Assembly (NCBI RefSeq): GCF_030645195.1
Contig: NZ_JAUSLW010000182.1
Span: 1-34,530 of the forward strand
Origin: Phenylobacterium sp.
GTDB lineage: Bacteria > Pseudomonadota > Alphaproteobacteria > Caulobacterales > Caulobacteraceae
Length of the DNA stretch: 34,530 nucleotides
Reading direction: 5' to 3'
The position numbers and the translations under genes are program-made. The notes below the pieces were generated by a model, which saw only the letters and a program-made list of their open reading frames with translations, searched no databases and was not told the origin of the DNA. Of the stretch, positions 31,353 through 34,530 are shown piece by piece. How positions within the stretch are numbered: position 1 is the first letter of the stretch; every line of letters starts with the position of its first letter.

Positions 31353-31379
31353 TGCTCTTGAGGCGCCCGACGCTAATGT
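31353..31379 (+). promoter_or_regulatory. Possible promoter of the acyl-CoA dehydrogenase array
   Basis: TTGCTCT (31353-31359), 12 bases, then GCTAATGT (31372-31379) roughly follows the Caulobacter housekeeping pattern TTGACGS-N10-14-GCTANAWC, with several mismatches. It lies 37 bases before the ATG of the first dehydrogenase gene. The remainder of 31266-31415 shows nothing else. Confidence 0.25.
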
Positions 31380-31415
31380 GGCGACGGCTTCAGCTTGAGA
31401 CCTCGGGAGGATTCC

Positions 31416-32639
31416 ATGGCCGACTTCGGCGGCGGCGACATCGACGCGTTCCGCAACGAGGTGCGCGCCTGGCTCGAGGCCAACTATCCGGCTGAGCTGC
31501 GCGACCCCAAGGCCAAGACCGATCCCGAAGCCGTCTGGGGCGGCCGCGCCTTTGCCGGCGGAACCGACCCCCAGGCCGTCTGGACCCAGCGCATGGGCGC
31601 CAAGGGCTGGACGACTCCCACCTGGCCTAAGGAATATGGCGGCGCGGGCCTCTCGCCCGCCGAGGCCCGGGTGCTGGACCAGGAACTGGCCGCCGGCCGC
31701 TATCGCCCCGGCGTGCTGGCCTTCGGTATCTGGATGCTGGGGCCCGTCCTGCTGGAATACGGCACCGAGGCGCAGAAGAAGACCTTCCTGCCCCCCATCG
31801 TCCGCGGCGAGATCCGCTGGTGCCAGGGCTATTCCGAACCGGGCGCCGGCTCCGACCTCGCCAGCCTCGCCACCCGCTGCGAGGACAAGGGCGACCACTG
31901 GCTGATTAATGGACAAAAGGTGTGGACCAGCTACGCCGACAAGGCCGATTGGTGTTTCTGTCTGGTACGTACCGATACTTCGAAGAAGCATGAGGGGATT
32001 TCCTTCGTGCTGATCGACATGCGGACGGAGGGCGTGGAGACGCGGCCGATCCAGCTGATCTCGGGGGAGAGCCCGTTCTGCGAGACCTTCTTCAACGACG
32101 TGAAGATCCCGAAGGACCAGCTGGTGGGCAAGGTCAACGGCGGGTGGGAGATCGCCAAGCGGTTGTTGCAGTATGAGCGGCAGAACATTTCGGGCGGTTT
32201 CGGCGGCGGCGGCGGGGCCGGCGGTTCGGCCGCGGACCTGCCGGTGGTGGCCAAGAGCTACAATGGGACCGATGACACCGGTAGACTGGCCGATACGGAC
32301 CTGCGCCAGCGGATCACCCGCAACGAGATGGACTTCCGGTCGCTGCGGCTGACCATCGGGCGGACGGCCGCCGAGGCGCGGGCCAGCAATGGGCCGAGCG
32401 CGGCGACCTCGATCATCAAGTACGCGGCGGCCGAGTTCGCCAAGGAGCGGTCGGAGCTGATGGTGGAGTCCATGGGCCACCAGGGCCTGGGCTGGGAGGG
32501 CGACGCCTTCACCACCGGAGAGCTGACGGCGACCCACGGCTGGCTGCGCTCGAAGGGCAACTCCATCGAGGGCGGCACGACCGAGGTGAACATCAACGTG
32601 GTGGCCAAGCGGGTGCTGGGCCTTCCCGATCCGAAGTAA
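31416..32639 (+). CDS. Acyl-CoA dehydrogenase, copy 1 of 3
   Basis: A 407-residue FAD enzyme that introduces a 2,3-double bond into an acyl-CoA, passing electrons to ETF. The N-terminal helical domain starts MADFGGGDIDAFRNEVRAWLEANYP. RWCQGYSEPGAGSDLASL is the flavin/substrate signature, and the C-terminal SIEGGTTEV carries the likely catalytic base E385. Gly-rich FGGGGGAGGSAADLP (mid-protein) is an insertion compared with copy 2. ATG 31416 follows GGAGG. A possible terminator hairpin follows the gene. Chain length is not readable; the subgroup resembles the larger FadE-like/dicarboxyl-CoA dehydrogenases more than the short-chain type. Confidence 0.95.
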   Translation: MADFGGGDIDAFRNEVRAWLEANYPAELRDPKAKTDPEAVWGGRAFAGGTDPQAVWTQRMGAKGWTTPTWPKEYGGAGLSPAEARVLDQELAAGRYRPGVLAFGIWMLGPVLLEYGTEAQKKTFLPPIVRGEIRWCQGYSEPGAGSDLASLATRCEDKGDHWLINGQKVWTSYADKADWCFCLVRTDTSKKHEGISFVLIDMRTEGVETRPIQLISGESPFCETFFNDVKIPKDQLVGKVNGGWEIAKRLLQYERQNISGGFGGGGGAGGSAADLPVVAKSYNGTDDTGRLADTDLRQRITRNEMDFRSLRLTIGRTAAEARASNGPSAATSIIKYAAAEFAKERSELMVESMGHQGLGWEGDAFTTGELTATHGWLRSKGNSIEGGTTEVNINVVAKRVLGLPDPK

Positions 32640-32651
32640 GCGCTTACATCA

Positions 32652-32682
32652 AGGGCGCCGCTCAATTTCAGGGCGGCGCTCT
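32652..32682 (+). terminator. Hairpin between acyl-CoA dehydrogenase copies 1 and 2
   Basis: AGG-GCGCCGC (32652-32661) pairs with GCGGCGC-TCT (32673-32682), a 10-bp stem with one G-T pair and an 11-base loop. The T-run after it is poor (CTTCG…), so it may be a weak terminator or an mRNA-processing/stability stem. Confidence 0.4.
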
Positions 32683-32725
32683 CTTCGACTTGAACGACTG
32701 ATTTTTTCGAGAAGGCGATTTTCCC

Positions 32726-33937
32726 ATGGCTGATTTCGGCGGCGAAGACACCACCGCGTTCCGGGCCCAGGCCAAGGCCTGGCTCGAGGCGAACTTCCCT
32801 GAGTCCCTGCGCAAGAACCCCGCCGCCCAGCTGGCCGCCCAGATGGGCGGGACCGAGAGCGAGGACGCCAAGGCCTGGCGCCAAGCCATGGGCGCCAAGG
32901 GCTGGGGCACCCCCACCTGGCCGGCCCAGTACGGCGGCGGCGGTCTGAGCCGCGCGGAAGCCCGAGTGCTGGCCGAGGAGATGGCCGCCATCGGCGCCCG
33001 CAACCCCATCGGCGGCATGGGGGTGATGATGTTCGGCCCTACCCTGGTGGAGTACGGCACCGAGGAGCTGAAGCAGCAACATCTGCCCGGCATCATCAAG
33101 GGCGAGGTCCGCTGGTGCCAGGGCTATTCCGAGCCGGGCAGCGGCTCGGACCTTGCGAGTCTTCAAACCCGCGCCGAGGACAAGGGCGACCACTGGCTGG
33201 TAAATGGTTCAAAAATTTGGACTTCTGGCGCAAATCTGGCCGATAGATGCTTCTGCCTGGTGCGTACCGATACCTCAAAGAAACATGAAGGCATCAGCTT
33301 CCTGCTGATCGACATGACGGCGCCGGGCGTCGAGGTCCGGCCGATCCGGCTGATCAACGGCACCTCGCCCTTCTGCGAGACCTTCTTCACCGACGTGAAG
33401 GTCCCCAAGGACCAGCTGTTTGGCCCGCTGAACGGCGGCTGGACGGTGGCCAAAAGGCTGCTGCAGTTCGAGCGCGACAACATCTCGGCGGGCCTGGGCG
33501 GCGGCAATCTGGGCGCGGCCCAGGCGACCATGACCGTCAGCGAGGCGGCCAAGCACTATATGGGCGTCGACGACACCGGCCGGCTGGCCGACACCGACCT
33601 GCGCCGCCGGATCACCGAACACCTGATGGAGACCCGCGCCTTCCAGCTGACGGTGCGGCGGGCGGCTGACGAGGCCAAGTCGAACCAGGGCCCCTCCTCG
33701 GCCACCTCGATCATGAAGTACGCCGGCGCCAAGATCGCCCAGGACCGCAACGAGCTGATGGTCGAGGCGATGGGCCACAGCGGCCTGGGCTGGGAAGGCG
33801 AGGGCTTCGAGGGTAACGAGTTGGCCACGGTGCGCGCCTGGCTGCGCTCGAAGGGCAACTCCATCGAGGGCGGCACGTCGGAGATCAATCTCAACGTGGT
33901 GTCCAAGCGCGTGCTGGCTTTACCGGACCCCAAGTAA
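32726..33937 (+). CDS. Acyl-CoA dehydrogenase, copy 2 of 3
   Basis: A 403-residue paralogue of copy 1 with the same plan: MADFGGEDTTAFRAQAKAWLEANFP at the N-terminus, RWCQGYSEPGSGSDLASL as flavin signature, and E381 in SIEGGTSEI as probable catalytic base. It shares 39 identical bases with copy 1 at 33839-33877 (copy 1: 32541-32579). A stretch near 33201-33230 is strikingly AT-rich (11 of 30 bases G/C) in an otherwise GC-rich gene. ATG 32726 has a weak purine-rich site (GAGAAGG, 32710-32716). By family it oxidises an acyl-CoA; its substrate probably differs from that of copy 1. Confidence 0.95.
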   Translation: MADFGGEDTTAFRAQAKAWLEANFPESLRKNPAAQLAAQMGGTESEDAKAWRQAMGAKGWGTPTWPAQYGGGGLSRAEARVLAEEMAAIGARNPIGGMGVMMFGPTLVEYGTEELKQQHLPGIIKGEVRWCQGYSEPGSGSDLASLQTRAEDKGDHWLVNGSKIWTSGANLADRCFCLVRTDTSKKHEGISFLLIDMTAPGVEVRPIRLINGTSPFCETFFTDVKVPKDQLFGPLNGGWTVAKRLLQFERDNISAGLGGGNLGAAQATMTVSEAAKHYMGVDDTGRLADTDLRRRITEHLMETRAFQLTVRRAADEAKSNQGPSSATSIMKYAGAKIAQDRNELMVEAMGHSGLGWEGEGFEGNELATVRAWLRSKGNSIEGGTSEINLNVVSKRVLALPDPK

Positions 33938-33960
33938 CGGGGACTCCGATCGGGCGTATT

Positions 33961-33984
33961 TTGTGTTATACTGATAGCTAAGAA
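33961..33984 (+). promoter_or_regulatory. Possible promoter of acyl-CoA dehydrogenase copy 3
   Basis: The AT-rich gap before copy 3 contains TATACT (33967-33972) and GCTAAGAA (33977-33984), either of which could be a -10. A GANTC site (GACTC, 33942-33946) lies just upstream. No good -35 is seen at the right distance, so this is tentative. Confidence 0.25.
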
Positions 33985-34007
33985 TTTGAATTCAGGGAGA
34001 ATTTTAA

Positions 34008-34530
34008 ATGGCTGATTTCGGAGGCGCTGATCTCGACGCTTTCCGCGCCGAAGCGCGCGAGTGGCTCGAGGCGAATTTCCCCAAGTCCCTGGGCAAGGAT
34101 CCGGAGGCCCTGCAGGCCGCCGCGATGAGCCCCGAGGCCCCCACCGGCGACTACGCCACGTGGAAGGAGCGCATGGGCGCCAAGGGTTGGGGCGTTCCCA
34201 CCTGGCCCAAGGCCTATGGCGGCGGCGGCCTGTCGGCCGGCGAGGCTCGCGTGCTAGCCTCGGAGATGGCCAAGATCGGCGCCGTGAACCCGATCGGCGG
34301 CATGGGCGTGGGCATGTTCGGCCCCACCCTGCTCGAGTACGGTACTGAAGAGCAGAAGCAGAAGTATATCCCCGACATCGTCACCGGCAAGGTGCGTTGG
34401 TGCCAAGGTTTCAGCGAGCCGGGCGCCGGCTCTGATCTGGCCGCGCTTCAGACGAAAGCTGAAGACAAGGGCGACCACTTCCTGGTCAACGGAAGCAAGA
34501 TCTGGACGAGCGGCGGCCAATACGCCGACA
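34008..34530 (+). CDS. Acyl-CoA dehydrogenase, copy 3 of 3 (cut by the window end)
   Basis: The first 174 residues of a third paralogue: MADFGGADLDAFRAEAREWLEANFP at the start, KERMGAKGWGVPTWPKAYGGGGLS, and RWCQGFSEPGAGSDLAAL as flavin signature. The frame is open to the last base. The catalytic glutamate lies outside the window. ATG 34008 has AGGGAGA at 33994-34000. The lead resembles copies 1 and 2, so the array arose by tandem duplication. More genes of the same pathway may follow outside the window. Confidence 0.95.
   Translation, partial: MADFGGADLDAFRAEAREWLEANFPKSLGKDPEALQAAAMSPEAPTGDYATWKERMGAKGWGVPTWPKAYGGGGLSAGEARVLASEMAKIGAVNPIGGMGVGMFGPTLLEYGTEEQKQKYIPDIVTGKVRWCQGFSEPGAGSDLAALQTKAEDKGDHFLVNGSKIWTSGGQYAD

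Overview
The window is GC-rich (about 70% by eye) and densely coding on both strands. It looks chromosomal, from an alphaproteobacterium of the family Caulobacteraceae (Phenylobacterium- or Caulobacter-like; I cannot fix the genus). The main evidence is a PodJ-type polarity factor with the family's N-terminus and domain order, CcrM-type GANTC sites and a DnaA-box-like site upstream of it, alphaproteobacterial LexA-like boxes, a Coq4 homologue, the PdeM/Lhr-like DNA-repair pair, and dispersed hairpin repeats ending in GCTCTAG.

Layout. 1-1250: tail of an unknown gene, then a RelE-type toxin/XRE antitoxin module behind a perfect 17-bp palindrome, then a hairpin repeat. 1254-4206: tightly packed convergent and divergent genes (PlsC acyltransferase, ChaC-like cyclotransferase, DUF2125 protein, HAD phosphatase). 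4344-7236: an aromatic amino acid operon (chorismate mutase, HisC-type aminotransferase, prephenate dehydrogenase). 7244-14036: an EF-G-like GTPase, an SMR efflux protein ending in a two-hairpin repeat, Coq4, and a DinG-family helicase-RidA operon. 14263-18515: a membrane hybrid histidine kinase and an RTX protein. 18590-20673: a 91-residue unknown protein coupled to a PhyH-type dioxygenase, then a lipoprotein. 20726-23928: the Lhr-like helicase and PdeM nuclease. 23925-29177: a reverse-strand operon podJ - TauE/SafE permease - TIGR02186 protein - DUF3429 protein. 29393-31265: a small membrane protein and an MprF-like DUF2156 protein. 31416-34530: three tandem paralogous acyl-CoA dehydrogenases, the last cut by the window end.

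How the genes work together. The clearest units are the Tyr/Phe operon (chorismate to prephenate to hydroxyphenylpyruvate to tyrosine), the toxin-antitoxin pair, the helicase-nuclease repair pair, the podJ operon and the acyl-CoA dehydrogenase array. Several neighbours share bases: ATGA start/stop overlaps, CTAG shared convergent stops, and one divergent pair whose start codons overlap on a single CATG.

I see no tRNA, rRNA, CRISPR array, insertion sequence or prophage, and no gap over 300 bases without a gene. No wholly new multi-gene system stands out. The most promising points are the 91-residue protein/dioxygenase pair, the repair pair without its usual ligase and exonuclease, the degenerate domains on chorismate mutase and the DinG-type helicase, the EF-G paralogue without its catalytic histidine, and the podJ control region.
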